From: Verrucomicrobiota bacterium
Lineage (GTDB): Bacteria; Verrucomicrobiota; Verrucomicrobiia; Limisphaerales; UBA1100
Reading direction: 5' to 3'
DNA length: 7,434 nt
Assembly (NCBI GenBank): GCA_028872645.1
Contig: JAPKDK010000141.1
Span: forward strand, 1-7,434
Position 1 is the first letter of the stretch; every line of letters starts with the position of its first letter. The notes beneath the pieces are model-generated. The model was not told the origin of the DNA and did no database searches. It saw only the letters and a program-made list of their open reading frames with translations. Below, piece after piece: positions 1 to 5,594 of this stretch. Position numbers and translations under genes: made by a program.

Positions 1-1048
1 TGCCACCTTCGTGCTGGTTTTGTTTGTAGAGGCGGAAAGGCGTGTTGCCGGCGTGAGCCCAACTGGCGTCGTAGGTCCAGTAGGATTTTGGGTCCCACGG
101 CTTGAGGTCACGGCCACGCGTACGCTCGAAGGGGCACGCACCATTGTCCGCGCAGAAAAGGAACAGCGTGTTCTCCCACACGCCCTTAGCCTTGAGCTTG
201 GCGATAATGCGGCCGATGTTTTGATCCATCACTTCCACCATCGCGGCAAACACTTCCATCCGGCTCGACTCCCACGCGCGATCTTTTTCGCTGAGGCTGT
301 CCCACGCGGGGATGTGCGCGGGGCGTTTGCTGAGCGCAAACTTTTTCGGGATGAGGCCGCTCTTGAGTTGCTTCGCATAACGCGTGGCGCGCAATTGATC
401 CCAGCCGCCATCGTAGCGACCGGCGCATTTTTTCACATCCGCCTCCGGCGCGTGCAGCGGATAATGCGGCGCGTTGAAGGCGACGTACAAAAGAAATGGA
501 TCATCTTCCGCCGTCGCTTCATCCAAAAACTTCAGCGCAAAATCGCCCATCGCGTGCGTGGTATAAAACGGCCGTCCATTTAATTGCTTCGGCACATTAT
601 ATTTTTCGCCATTGTATCGAAACGTGTTGTCCCCCGTGAAAAAATTACAAGCTCCGGAGAGATGCCCCCAATAGCGCTGGAACCCAAAGTCGGTCGGTTG
701 CTGGTTCAAGTGCCATTTGCCCACCATTGAGGTTGAATAACCCGCCTTGCCCAGCACCTCGGCAATCGTCGCGCCGCGGCTGAGACCCGCACCGCCTGCT
801 TGATCGCAGTACAACCCCGTCAGCAAACTCACCCGTGACGAATGGCATTTGGCCGTATTATAAAACTGCGAAAACCGCAACCCCTTCCCCGCCAGAGCAT
901 CCAAATTCGGCGTGCGAATCTCCGAGCCATAACACCCAATATCCGCAAACCCCAAATCATCGGCCATAATCAAAACCACATTAGGCCGTTGCCCAGCCGA
1001 ACCATCCAGCGCACAAAGCGCCGCCAAGAAAAGAAAAATACGTTTCAC
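1..1048 (-). CDS. Secreted sulfatase (arylsulfatase family, Cys-type), C-terminus cut by window edge
   Basis: Type I sulfatase, which hydrolyses sulfate esters, probably on polysaccharides or other organic sulfates outside the cytoplasm. The first 349 residues are visible; family members usually have about 450-600, so the C-terminal part lies beyond base 1. Start is GTG at 1048, the only good start after the in-frame TGA near 1106. It gives a signal peptide (KR, then IFLFLAALCAL, cleavage likely near residue 19). Seen motifs: metal ligands in MADDLG (D30, D31); the formylglycine motif CHSSR with C68 and R72; GKWHL (K111, H113); APHYPLHAP (H195); CADNG (D301, N302); and YKQNQHEGG (K342, H346). 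All expected active-site positions are present. C68 must be converted to formylglycine by a maturase not seen here. The third motif position is Ser rather than the usual Pro or Ala. The gene lies 145 nt after the amidase gene, so it may be co-transcribed or have its own promoter. Substrate is not predictable. Confidence 0.93.
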   Translation of the reverse strand, partial: MKRIFLFLAALCALDGSAGQRPNVVLIMADDLGFADIGCYGSEIRTPNLDALAGKGLRFSQFYNTAKCHSSRVSLLTGLYCDQAGGAGLSRGATIAEVLGKAGYSTSMVGKWHLNQQPTDFGFQRYWGHLSGACNFFTGDNTFRYNGEKYNVPKQLNGRPFYTTHAMGDFALKFLDEATAEDDPFLLYVAFNAPHYPLHAPEADVKKCAGRYDGGWDQLRATRYAKQLKSGLIPKKFALSKRPAHIPAWDSLSEKDRAWESSRMEVFAAMVEVMDQNIGRIIAKLKAKGVWENTLFLFCADNGACPFERTRGRDLKPWDPKSYWTYDASWAHAGNTPFRLYKQNQHEGG

Positions 1049-1080
1049 GCGGAAGTCTTCGCGCGACCCGCGGCTAAGGT

Positions 1081-1096
1081 CAATGCTCGTGCATTG
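1081..1096. repeat. 6-bp perfect inverted repeat with 4-nt loop in the sulfatase leader
   Basis: CAATGC and GCATTG are separated by TCGT, 33 nt upstream of the sulfatase GTG. It could form a small hairpin in the leader RNA or be a protein-binding site. There is no T-run, so it is not a typical intrinsic terminator for the amidase gene. Such a short repeat can also occur by chance. Confidence 0.3.
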
Positions 1097-1110
1097 CCTA
1101 GTCACTCAAA

Positions 1111-1138
1111 ATTGTCTCCGCCGGACGCACGCGGGCAA
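1111..1138 (-). promoter_or_regulatory. Weak sigma-70-like promoter candidate for the sulfatase
   Basis: On the minus strand TTGCCC (1138-1133) and GACAAT (1116-1111) are 16 nt apart, each matching 4 of 6 consensus bases. Transcription would begin near 1104 and give a leader of about 55 nt containing the 1081-1096 inverted repeat. This is a pattern match only, and consensus elements of this phylum may differ. Confidence 0.2.
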
Positions 1139-1193
1139 CGAGTTTTTTTCGCTGTTTGGCCAAAGTACGAAAATCGTGGGCGGCACTTCGGGC

Positions 1194-2081
1194 TCAGCGG
1201 GACTGGATATATTTTCGCTCAATTTTTGTCGCAACGGTGCCGATGCCGTAGTAGCCGACCGAGATGCGGCCGACGTGGGTTAACAGGTCGTAAGCCTTCC
1301 AGCGGTTCCAGCCGTGGTCGGCCTCGAGCCATTGGATGAGGCGGGCGTAACCCTCGGCCACGGCGTGTTCCATGGGGGCGCCGGTGGCGATGGTCATGAT
1401 TTCATCGGACGCCTCAATGCGCGGGCCGGGGAGGTTTTGGGATTTGCGCAAGTGGACGGTGATGGTGGTCTCGGCGGCCATCTCGAGGCCGGTGGCGGAA
1501 AGTTCGCCGTGGCCCATCGCGGCGTGGGCGTCGCCGAGGTATAAAAATCCGCCGGGAACATAAACGGGCAGCACGACCGTCGCGCCGGGCGCGGTCTCGA
1601 TGATGTCCATGTTGCCGCCGTGCGGGCCGGCGGGGCCGGTAGACGGCACGCCCCACGCCGGCGCGGTGCCGATGCAGCCGAGCATAGGCGTGTACGGAAT
1701 GGCAATGTCATCGCTCCAGTGCACTTCGTCATTACGGATGGGGCAAACGTGCGCGCCGGGCGGGACGTCATCGCCGAGCCACTCGGCGAGAGCGCGAGGG
1801 TGGCCGGTGTAAGTAGCGCATTGGCCATCGCGCGGTTTGATTTCGTCTATGCGCACGGCCAAAGCGTCGCCGGGCTCGGCGCCTTCCACAAAGATAGGGC
1901 CGACGACGGGGTTGCTGAAGGGCATTTTCGACTTGTCGCGCTGGTCGCCGGGCTTGCGGATTTGGCCGGAGAGGGCGTCCTCGGATTCGACGAGCAGCGA
2001 CTCGCCGGGCGTAATGCGCGCGCGCGGCTCGTTGTGGCGGCTGAACTCGTAGCCGAGCGGCTGGGCATCAACGCGTTTCAT
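1194..2081 (-). CDS. Acetamidase/formamidase family protein (FmdA/AmdA family)
   Basis: Predicted cytoplasmic amidase of the FmdA/AmdA family, which hydrolyses short amides such as formamide or acetamide to ammonia and the acid. It has 295 residues, the usual length of the short family form. Seen family blocks: GPIFVEGAEPGDALAVRID (residues 61-79), the HVCPIRNDEVHW region (111-122), PYTPMLGCIGTAPAWGVPS (129-147), GGNMDI (155-160), and the hallmark GDAHAAMGHGELSATGLE (183-200) with likely metal and catalytic residues D184, H186 and E193. There is no signal peptide or membrane segment. I chose ATG 2081. A longer in-frame ORF from 2159 would add 26 Arg/His-rich residues, but those only read the 138-bp repeat in a different frame from its original gene. 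The start overlaps the stop of an upstream micro-ORF as ATGA, which suggests translational coupling. Family membership is firm; the real substrate is unknown. Confidence 0.9.
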   Translation of the reverse strand: MKRVDAQPLGYEFSRHNEPRARITPGESLLVESEDALSGQIRKPGDQRDKSKMPFSNPVVGPIFVEGAEPGDALAVRIDEIKPRDGQCATYTGHPRALAEWLGDDVPPGAHVCPIRNDEVHWSDDIAIPYTPMLGCIGTAPAWGVPSTGPAGPHGGNMDIIETAPGATVVLPVYVPGGFLYLGDAHAAMGHGELSATGLEMAAETTITVHLRKSQNLPGPRIEASDEIMTIATGAPMEHAVAEGYARLIQWLEADHGWNRWKAYDLLTHVGRISVGYYGIGTVATKIERKYIQSR

Positions 2082-2097
2082 GTGGTGAAACGTTTCA
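2074..2097 (-). promoter_or_regulatory. Hairpin and 12-bp palindrome over the amidase start codon
   Basis: In the mRNA sense CGTTTCA (2092-2086), a 5-nt loop CCACA, and TGAAACG (2080-2074) form a perfect 7-bp stem. The amidase ATG (2081-2079) and the micro-ORF TGA (2080-2078) lie at the loop and 3' arm. The 5' arm is also half of a perfect 12-bp palindrome, TGAAACGTTTCA (2086-2097), which resembles LacI/GalR-type operators such as the Cra/FruR site. It could sequester the start codon until the upstream micro-ORF is translated, or bind a regulator. No regulator gene is visible nearby. Confidence 0.4.
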
Positions 2098-2179
2098 ACA
2101 CATTCGCTGTGAATTGCGAGACGGGCGTGTCCCAGCTGAGGGCCTCGACGTCGGGCCACTTGAGGTCGGTGAGTTTCAT
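2078..2179 (-). pseudogene. Micro-ORF of 33 codons: duplicated start of the creatininase gene fused to unrelated sequence
   Basis: The first 20 codons read MKLTDLKWPDVEALSWDTPV, matching the creatininase-family gene start in this window (MKLTDLKWPDVEDLSRDTPV) at 18 of 20 residues. After that the similarity stops abruptly and 13 unrelated codons follow, ending in FTT and TGA. None of the metal-binding motifs remain, so it cannot be an enzyme. Its TGA overlaps the ATG of the amidase gene by 4 nt (ATGA). It retains the ATG and 48-nt upstream spacer of the intact gene, so ribosomes may initiate here and reinitiate on the amidase. It may be a plain deletion scar, or it may act as a coupling leader peptide. 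Confidence 0.6.
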
Positions 2180-2257
2180 GACCGCAAAGCTTAACGGACG
2201 GGATGCACCACGCAAGGCTGGAAAGAGTTAGCCGCGCGGCTTTTGCACGACGATGCG
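2120..2257. repeat. 138-bp direct repeat, left copy (degenerate context)
   Basis: Ungapped match to 4465-4602 with 11 mismatches (about 92% identity), in the same orientation and 2345 bp away. In minus-strand order it holds the last codons of a lost gene (ending QKPRG), a 48-nt spacer, and the first 20 codons of a creatininase-like gene. Outside it the two loci are unrelated: the left copy is joined upstream to a sequence following the transporter gene and downstream to the amidase region. Confidence 0.92.
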
Positions 2258-2314
2258 CTCCTTGCCTTTCAGGAAACTTTTCAGGTTCACCGCCCGCTCG
2301 AGAACCTTATTCAA
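2228..2314 (-). pseudogene. 3' scrap of a lost gene after the transporter
   Basis: An open frame in a different frame from the transporter runs to TAA at 2230-2228. Its possible starts are TTG 2314 (overlapping the transporter end by 8 nt) or GTG 2290. It encodes at most 28 residues, ending KGKERIVVQKPRG. The final codons align with the end of the 126-residue gene upstream of creatininase (VRIILQKPRD), because they lie in the 138-bp repeat. I read it as the tail of a deleted or rearranged gene; it could also be non-coding. No family is recognisable. Confidence 0.35.
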
Positions 2315-3776
2315 CGGTTTTATCCTTCGGCCAAAAGAGGACAATCAACCCCAGCGCGATCAGTGGCAACCAGCCGACCGCGGCGAGGCCGATCTTGAAG
2401 CTGCCGGTGGTGTCGCGCAGCCAGCCAAAGACTTTTTGCATCGGGCTGCTCGTGAGCCACGCGACGGCGCCGATGAGGCCGGTGATTTTGCCCATGTGCT
2501 CGCGGGCCAAATCCTGTTTCATGGCGTAGGCAATGGGGAACACGCCGAGCGAGGCGCCGGCGATGATGAGTAGCACGCCCAGCAGCAGCCACCCTTTGGG
2601 CAGGTAGGCCGCCACGGTGGTCAGGGAGATGAGCACCGCGCAGACGCCAAAGACGCGCACGCGTGATTGGTGCACGGTGCAGCCGCGCTTGGCCAGCCAC
2701 AGCGTGGCCGCGCCGGCAATGAGGCAGCCGATGTCCGTGGCAATGTAATAGGCAGAATTAAATAGTTGTGCATACTGTTCGGTGTAGCCGCGGTGGGTGA
2801 GCAGCAGCACGAGCCATTCGCGGATGAGTTGCCACGGGGTGTTGATGCACGCGCCGATGGCCAGCAGGATGATGAAGCGGCGGTCTTTGACGACCTGCCA
2901 GAAGGACACGCCCGTGGGCTCGGCTTCGGAGGCGTAGGCGGCATCGAGGTCGCGCCGGCGCATGGTGGCCAGCCAGAGGACAACCCAACTTAGGCCAACG
3001 GCGCCGATGACAAAAAAGGGCGGCCGCCACGCGCCGGGGATGTATTGCTCCCGTTGGTTTTTATTTTTGTCGATGATGAGCGCGGCGTCGGTGGCGTTAA
3101 GGTTCGGGTTGGCCTGTTTGCGGCTTCGGATTTTGGTGACGACTTGAACGACCTTGTTGCTGTTGGCGGCGGTTTTAAAATAGGACTGTTCCTGTATCTC
3201 GCTTGAAACGGCCGTGACGATTTTCTGGTCGTCATCGCCGGCGGCGAGGCCGGTGTCCATCAGCCGCCACGCGCCGCTGGAAAATGAGGCGAGCATGATC
3301 ACGATGATGATGGGCGTGAGCACCGCGCCGACGGACGCGCCGCTTTGGAGGACGCTGTTGCCCATGCCGCGGTCGGCGCGGGGGAGGAGCAGTTGCACGG
3401 TTTTCATCGCGCACGGCCAGTGGCCGGCCTCGAAGAAGCCGAGTGCGATGCGGCAGGTCATGAAGTCAGAATAATTTTCTGCGAAGCCGGTGGCGAAGCC
3501 GGCCGCCGACCAGCCGGTGAGCGCGAGCGGGTAAAGCCAGTAGACGCCCACGCGGTCGGCGACGAAGCCGAAGATTAAAAGGCCCGTGGCGAAGGCGATG
3601 CCGAACGCGAAGCTGAGGTTGCCGTATTGCTCGTTGGTGAGGTCGAATTCCCACAGTAGCCGCGCGGAGACATTGCCGAGCGTCTGCCGGTCCATGTAGA
3701 GGAACATGGACGCCAGCAGCAGCAGGCCGCAGACCCACCACTTCCACTTGGTCGAGCGTGGCGCGGGTTCAACCAT
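2307..3776 (-). CDS. MFS transporter, anion:cation symporter type (hexuronate/organic-anion transporter-like)
   Basis: Inner-membrane secondary transporter, 489 residues, with 12 hydrophobic segments visible (starting near residues 13, 50, 80, 105, 140, 254, 300, 337, 374, 395, 430 and 461). It resembles the ACS family that includes ExuT-like hexuronate and other sugar-acid symporters. GFVADRVG (70-77) is the cytoplasmic motif A between segments 2 and 3. FFEAGHWPCAMKTVQ followed by SGASVGAVLTP (about 114-155) matches the G-E-A-x-x-W-P and SGxxxGA pattern of ExuT-like proteins. It starts at ATG 3776, overlapping the creatininase-family stop by 8 nt (3769-3776), so the two are probably translationally coupled and share a pathway. 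It is longer than a typical 420-450-residue ACS protein because a hydrophilic stretch of about 80 residues (168-248) lies between segments 5 and 6. The substrate is unknown; a carboxylated compound processed by the neighbouring hydrolases is my inference. Confidence 0.9.
   Translation of the reverse strand: MVEPAPRSTKWKWWVCGLLLLASMFLYMDRQTLGNVSARLLWEFDLTNEQYGNLSFAFGIAFATGLLIFGFVADRVGVYWLYPLALTGWSAAGFATGFAENYSDFMTCRIALGFFEAGHWPCAMKTVQLLLPRADRGMGNSVLQSGASVGAVLTPIIIVIMLASFSSGAWRLMDTGLAAGDDDQKIVTAVSSEIQEQSYFKTAANSNKVVQVVTKIRSRKQANPNLNATDAALIIDKNKNQREQYIPGAWRPPFFVIGAVGLSWVVLWLATMRRRDLDAAYASEAEPTGVSFWQVVKDRRFIILLAIGACINTPWQLIREWLVLLLTHRGYTEQYAQLFNSAYYIATDIGCLIAGAATLWLAKRGCTVHQSRVRVFGVCAVLISLTTVAAYLPKGWLLLGVLLIIAGASLGVFPIAYAMKQDLAREHMGKITGLIGAVAWLTSSPMQKVFGWLRDTTGSFKIGLAAVGWLPLIALGLIVLFWPKDKTVE
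3023..3275 (-). repeat. 13-bp direct repeats bounding an 80-codon segment in the transporter gene
   Basis: The 13-mer GCCGCCACGCGCC (plus strand) occurs at 3023-3035 and 3263-3275, exactly 240 bp apart, and encodes GAWR at residues 168-171 and 248-251. Removing one unit would join transmembrane segment 5 directly to a normal GAWRPPFFVIG loop. The enclosed protein segment is polar and charged (DDDQK, RSRKQ, DKNKNQRE) and would sit in the periplasmic loop. Whether the repeats mark an insertion event or are coincidental is open. Confidence 0.55.
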
Positions 3777-4524
3777 TCCAGCTTTGGCCGTCCCAGTCGC
3801 GCATTTCGCTGATGAGTTTCACGGCGCCGTCGGTAAAAATGCTGAAGAGCGTTTCGCCTTTCTCAGCGTTGGCGGCGGCGGGCACACCGATGTGGCCGGA
3901 GCCGCTGCGATCCTTCGTGGTCCAGCCGCGGTTGGCGGTGGCGAAGGCTTCGCCCTTGGTGACTTCCACCGCGCTGGCGTGATCGCCTACGAGGTCGGGG
4001 CGGATGACCATCATCATCGAGGTTTCCAGCTCGCCCGCGTGACCCATGGCGTCCTGCGCGAAGTCATCGCGTGCCTCGGTGATTTTCGACTGATCCCAGT
4101 ACGTGGCGGAAAGCAGCAGCAAATCCTTGCGGTCGCGATTCCGTTGGCGCACCTCGAAAACCGTCTGCGCGCCCGGCACTATGTTGCCGCCGTGCCCGTT
4201 TAAAAGCACGAGTCGCTTGAAGCCGTGGTGAAGGAAATTTTCCATGAGCCCGTTGAGCAAATCGAGATACACGCGCGGCTCGGCCGAGAGCGTGCCGGGG
4301 AAATCCATGTGATGATGGGAGTTGCCCAGCCACATGAGCGGCGCAAACAGTGCGTCATCGACCAGCCGTTCCTCCGCGCGCCGCACAATTTCACCGAGCA
4401 GCAGACTGTCGGTGTACAGCGGCATGTGGTGCCCGTGCTGCTCGTGCGCGGCAATGGGGATAATGACGGGCGTGTCCCGGCTGAGGTCCTCGACGTCTGG
4501 CCACTTGAGGTCGGTGAGTTTCAT
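3769..4524 (-). CDS. Creatininase-family amidohydrolase
   Basis: Metal-dependent cytoplasmic hydrolase of the creatininase family, 251 residues (family about 240-270). Members open cyclic amides (creatinine), cleave formamides (FAPy-type deformylases) or mature peptides (MftE). Seen motifs: HEQHGHH with D39 (E28, H30 and D39 as metal ligands, residues 27-39); NSHHHMDFPGTLS (69-80); LVLLNGHGGN (105-114, H111 a ligand); and HAGELETS (162-169, E165 a ligand). All expected metal ligands are present. I chose ATG 4524. An in-frame TTG at 4560 would add 12 residues, but it lies inside the intergenic spacer that is conserved in both copies of the 138-bp repeat. The gene is followed by the transporter with an 8-nt overlap and preceded by the 126-residue gene with a 48-nt gap. 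Family is clear; which amide it cleaves is not. The nearby FmdA-type amidase suggests a two-step amide breakdown. Confidence 0.9.
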   Translation of the reverse strand: MKLTDLKWPDVEDLSRDTPVIIPIAAHEQHGHHMPLYTDSLLLGEIVRRAEERLVDDALFAPLMWLGNSHHHMDFPGTLSAEPRVYLDLLNGLMENFLHHGFKRLVLLNGHGGNIVPGAQTVFEVRQRNRDRKDLLLLSATYWDQSKITEARDDFAQDAMGHAGELETSMMMVIRPDLVGDHASAVEVTKGEAFATANRGWTTKDRSGSGHIGVPAAANAEKGETLFSIFTDGAVKLISEMRDWDGQSWNG

Positions 4525-4602
4525 GGCCGCAGAGCTTAACGGACGGGATGCACCACGCAAGGCTGGAGGGGGTTAGTCGCGCGGCTTTTGCAAGATGATG
4601 CG
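4465..4602. repeat. 138-bp direct repeat, right copy (intact gene context)
   Basis: Partner of 2120-2257. Here it spans the last 10 codons of the 126-residue gene, the 48-nt spacer and the first 20 codons of the intact creatininase-family gene. Because both flanking genes are whole here, this is likely the parental copy. Recombination between the copies would delete 2345 bp carrying the hydrolase body and the transporter. Confidence 0.92.
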
Positions 4603-4953
4603 AACGGTCCTGCTTTTGTCAGCCGCCTCATTTCCCGTGCGCATGCTGGCCACGTGTTCCTCGAATAACGTCATGGCTTGAGTAGCCGTCATGCAGTCGT
4701 CAGCGCAAAGCAGTTCCAGCCGCTCGGCCACCTTGCTGAAGTCCACACGCACCTTGCCATTGATGAGCAACTGCACGATGATACTGCTGGTGAAGGCGCT
4801 CTCAAACCCAAGGTGGGTGAGGTAGCGGTTGATCAAATCAGCGAGCGACAACTCCTCCTTGGTCTGCAACGCGCCCGCGATGCCTTCCTCAATCTCGCGG
4901 ACGATGATGCGGAGCTTGATTTGCTGCGCGGATCTTGGGGCTTTTGCGCTCAT
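4573..4953 (-). CDS. Hypothetical protein, 126 residues
   Basis: I do not recognise a family. ATG 4953 is preferred; an in-frame TTG at 4983 would add 10 residues. The protein starts MSAKAPRSAQQIKLRIIVRE and looks soluble and largely helical. A basic N-terminus leads into an amphipathic stretch (IVREIEEGIAGALQTKEELSL), then a region with a short hydrophobic patch (SSIIVQLLINGKVRVDF, about residues 61-77) and two cysteines flanking nothing recognisable (LELLCADDCM). There is no signal peptide or membrane span. The coding frame is supported by plausible codon use throughout and by a clean end 48 nt before the creatininase-family ATG. Its last ten codons are duplicated in the 138-bp repeat near 2228. 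It could be a small regulator or accessory protein of the downstream operon, but nothing in the sequence proves that. Confidence 0.6.
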   Translation of the reverse strand: MSAKAPRSAQQIKLRIIVREIEEGIAGALQTKEELSLADLINRYLTHLGFESAFTSSIIVQLLINGKVRVDFSKVAERLELLCADDCMTATQAMTLFEEHVASMRTGNEAADKSRTVRIILQKPRD

Positions 4954-4967
4954 TAACTGTGAGCGTA

Positions 4968-4996
4968 ATTGTGCAACCGTCAAATACTGTCGGCAA
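4968..4996 (-). promoter_or_regulatory. Weak sigma-70-like promoter candidate for the 126-residue gene and operon
   Basis: On the minus strand TTGCCG (4996-4991) and CACAAT (4973-4968) are 17 nt apart, each matching 4 of 6 consensus bases. The ATG at 4953 follows 14 nt after the -10, so the leader would be very short. It lies in the 145-nt gap after the metallopeptidase gene, a natural place for an operon promoter. I saw no convincing intrinsic terminator in this gap. Confidence 0.25.
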
Positions 4997-5098
4997 GGAA
5001 AAACTCTGCCTAGAAATCAGTCGGCGAACATTTTACATTTGCGGCTTTTGCGTGGTTTTGATGGAGCAAGGCCCGCGTTTGGCAACCCTGCCATCGAC

Positions 5099-5422
5099 TT
5101 AAGCAACCGATTCTGCAGCAAGCTTTTTCAATTTCATCTCCGCCTTTTCGTAGTCGCCGAGGTGGGCGCGCATTAGAATTTTCCAGAGTTTGCCGTGGTT
5201 GGGCACTTGGAGGTGTAGCAGCTCGTGGACGATGACGTAGTCTTGCATGCTCAAGTCGAAGCCCCATAGCTCGGCGTTGAAGTTCAGATGACCGTGGGTC
5301 AAGCACGATGCCCATTTGACTCGCATTGGGCGCACGACGAGGCGGGCGATTTCCACCTCCAACTTGGCGGCCCATTCGCGGGCGCGGGTTTTGAAAATCA
5401 GTTTTTGTTCGGCGCGCGTCAT
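5099..5422 (-). CDS. Short YgjP-like (DUF45, M48-type) zinc metallopeptidase
   Basis: A protein of 107 residues with the YgjP-like metallopeptidase core. MRVKWASCLTHGHLNFN (residues 33-49) matches the family block usually written RWGSCS...L.FNW. VHELLHLQVPNHGKLW (65-80) gives the zinc site H66, E67, H70 and H76. Full-length YgjP/DUF45 proteins are about 170-240 residues, so this form has only the C-terminal half. Short stand-alone forms of this kind are known next to type I restriction genes (established context, not visible here). ATG 5422 is chosen because upstream sequence in this frame (in-frame ATG 5539) is composition-poor, and another frame there reads as a better protein tail. Likely cytoplasmic; natural substrate is unknown for the family. 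Confidence 0.75.
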   Translation of the reverse strand: MTRAEQKLIFKTRAREWAAKLEVEIARLVVRPMRVKWASCLTHGHLNFNAELWGFDLSMQDYVIVHELLHLQVPNHGKLWKILMRAHLGDYEKAEMKLKKLAAESVA

Positions 5423-5426
5423 TGGT

Positions 5427-5594
5427 TCAAATCCGTTGCGCCCTCTCAAGCAACGTGAACAGGTCTTCCACCAACGCGGCGACTTGGCCGAGGATTTGTC
5501 GATGAATAGATATTGCCGGGGAGTTAGCATTGTAAGCACGCGAACAGGATTGCAGAAGGGGCGGAAAACTGGTACTTGTGCGCGCTTTTATCAT
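5427..5594 (-). CDS. Possible 55-codon ORF or gene tail upstream of the metallopeptidase
   Basis: An open frame from ATG 5594 to TGA 5427 ends 4 nt before the metallopeptidase ATG. The first half is low-quality protein. The second half (HRQILGQVAALVEDLFTLLE and on to QRI) looks like a normal amphipathic helical tail with ordinary codons. Its ATG abuts the isocitrate dehydrogenase ATG within CATATG, so no independent leader exists except inside that gene. It may be the remaining C-terminus of a longer gene (perhaps a restriction subunit, given what such peptidases often sit beside) truncated here. That is speculation; it may also be non-coding. Confidence 0.25.
   Translation of the reverse strand: MIKARTSTSFPPLLQSCSRAYNANSPAISIHRQILGQVAALVEDLFTLLERAQRI

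Noticed and set aside
11..583. 190-codon plus-strand frame
   Set aside because: It is the complement of the sulfatase, whose catalytic motifs all lie in the opposite strand frame.
1098..1193. 31 open codons in frame after the amidase TGA, ending in TAG, with a basic protein-like sequence
   Set aside because: The amidase already ends at the normal family C-terminus (near VATKIERKYI). There is no stop-codon context or conserved domain to suggest readthrough or selenocysteine.
2082..2159. Longer N-terminus for the amidase from 2159
   Set aside because: The 26 extra residues are an out-of-frame reading of the duplicated creatininase start and are Arg/His-rich. The family N-terminus begins at ATG 2081.
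1620..2231. 203-codon plus-strand frame over the amidase, and a 165-codon one at 3706-4203 over the creatininase-family gene
   Set aside because: Both run antisense to genes with clear family motifs and have low-complexity Ala/Gly/Arg composition.
5041..5051. 11-mer GCGGCTTTTGC that also occurs in both copies of the 138-bp repeat
   Set aside because: The match does not extend on either side in a meaningful way and is probably chance or a shared codon run.
5005..5098. Possible terminator hairpin after the metallopeptidase gene
   Set aside because: Only a 4-bp stem (GGCA/TGCC) and a broken 5-bp outer stem are visible, with no T-run.
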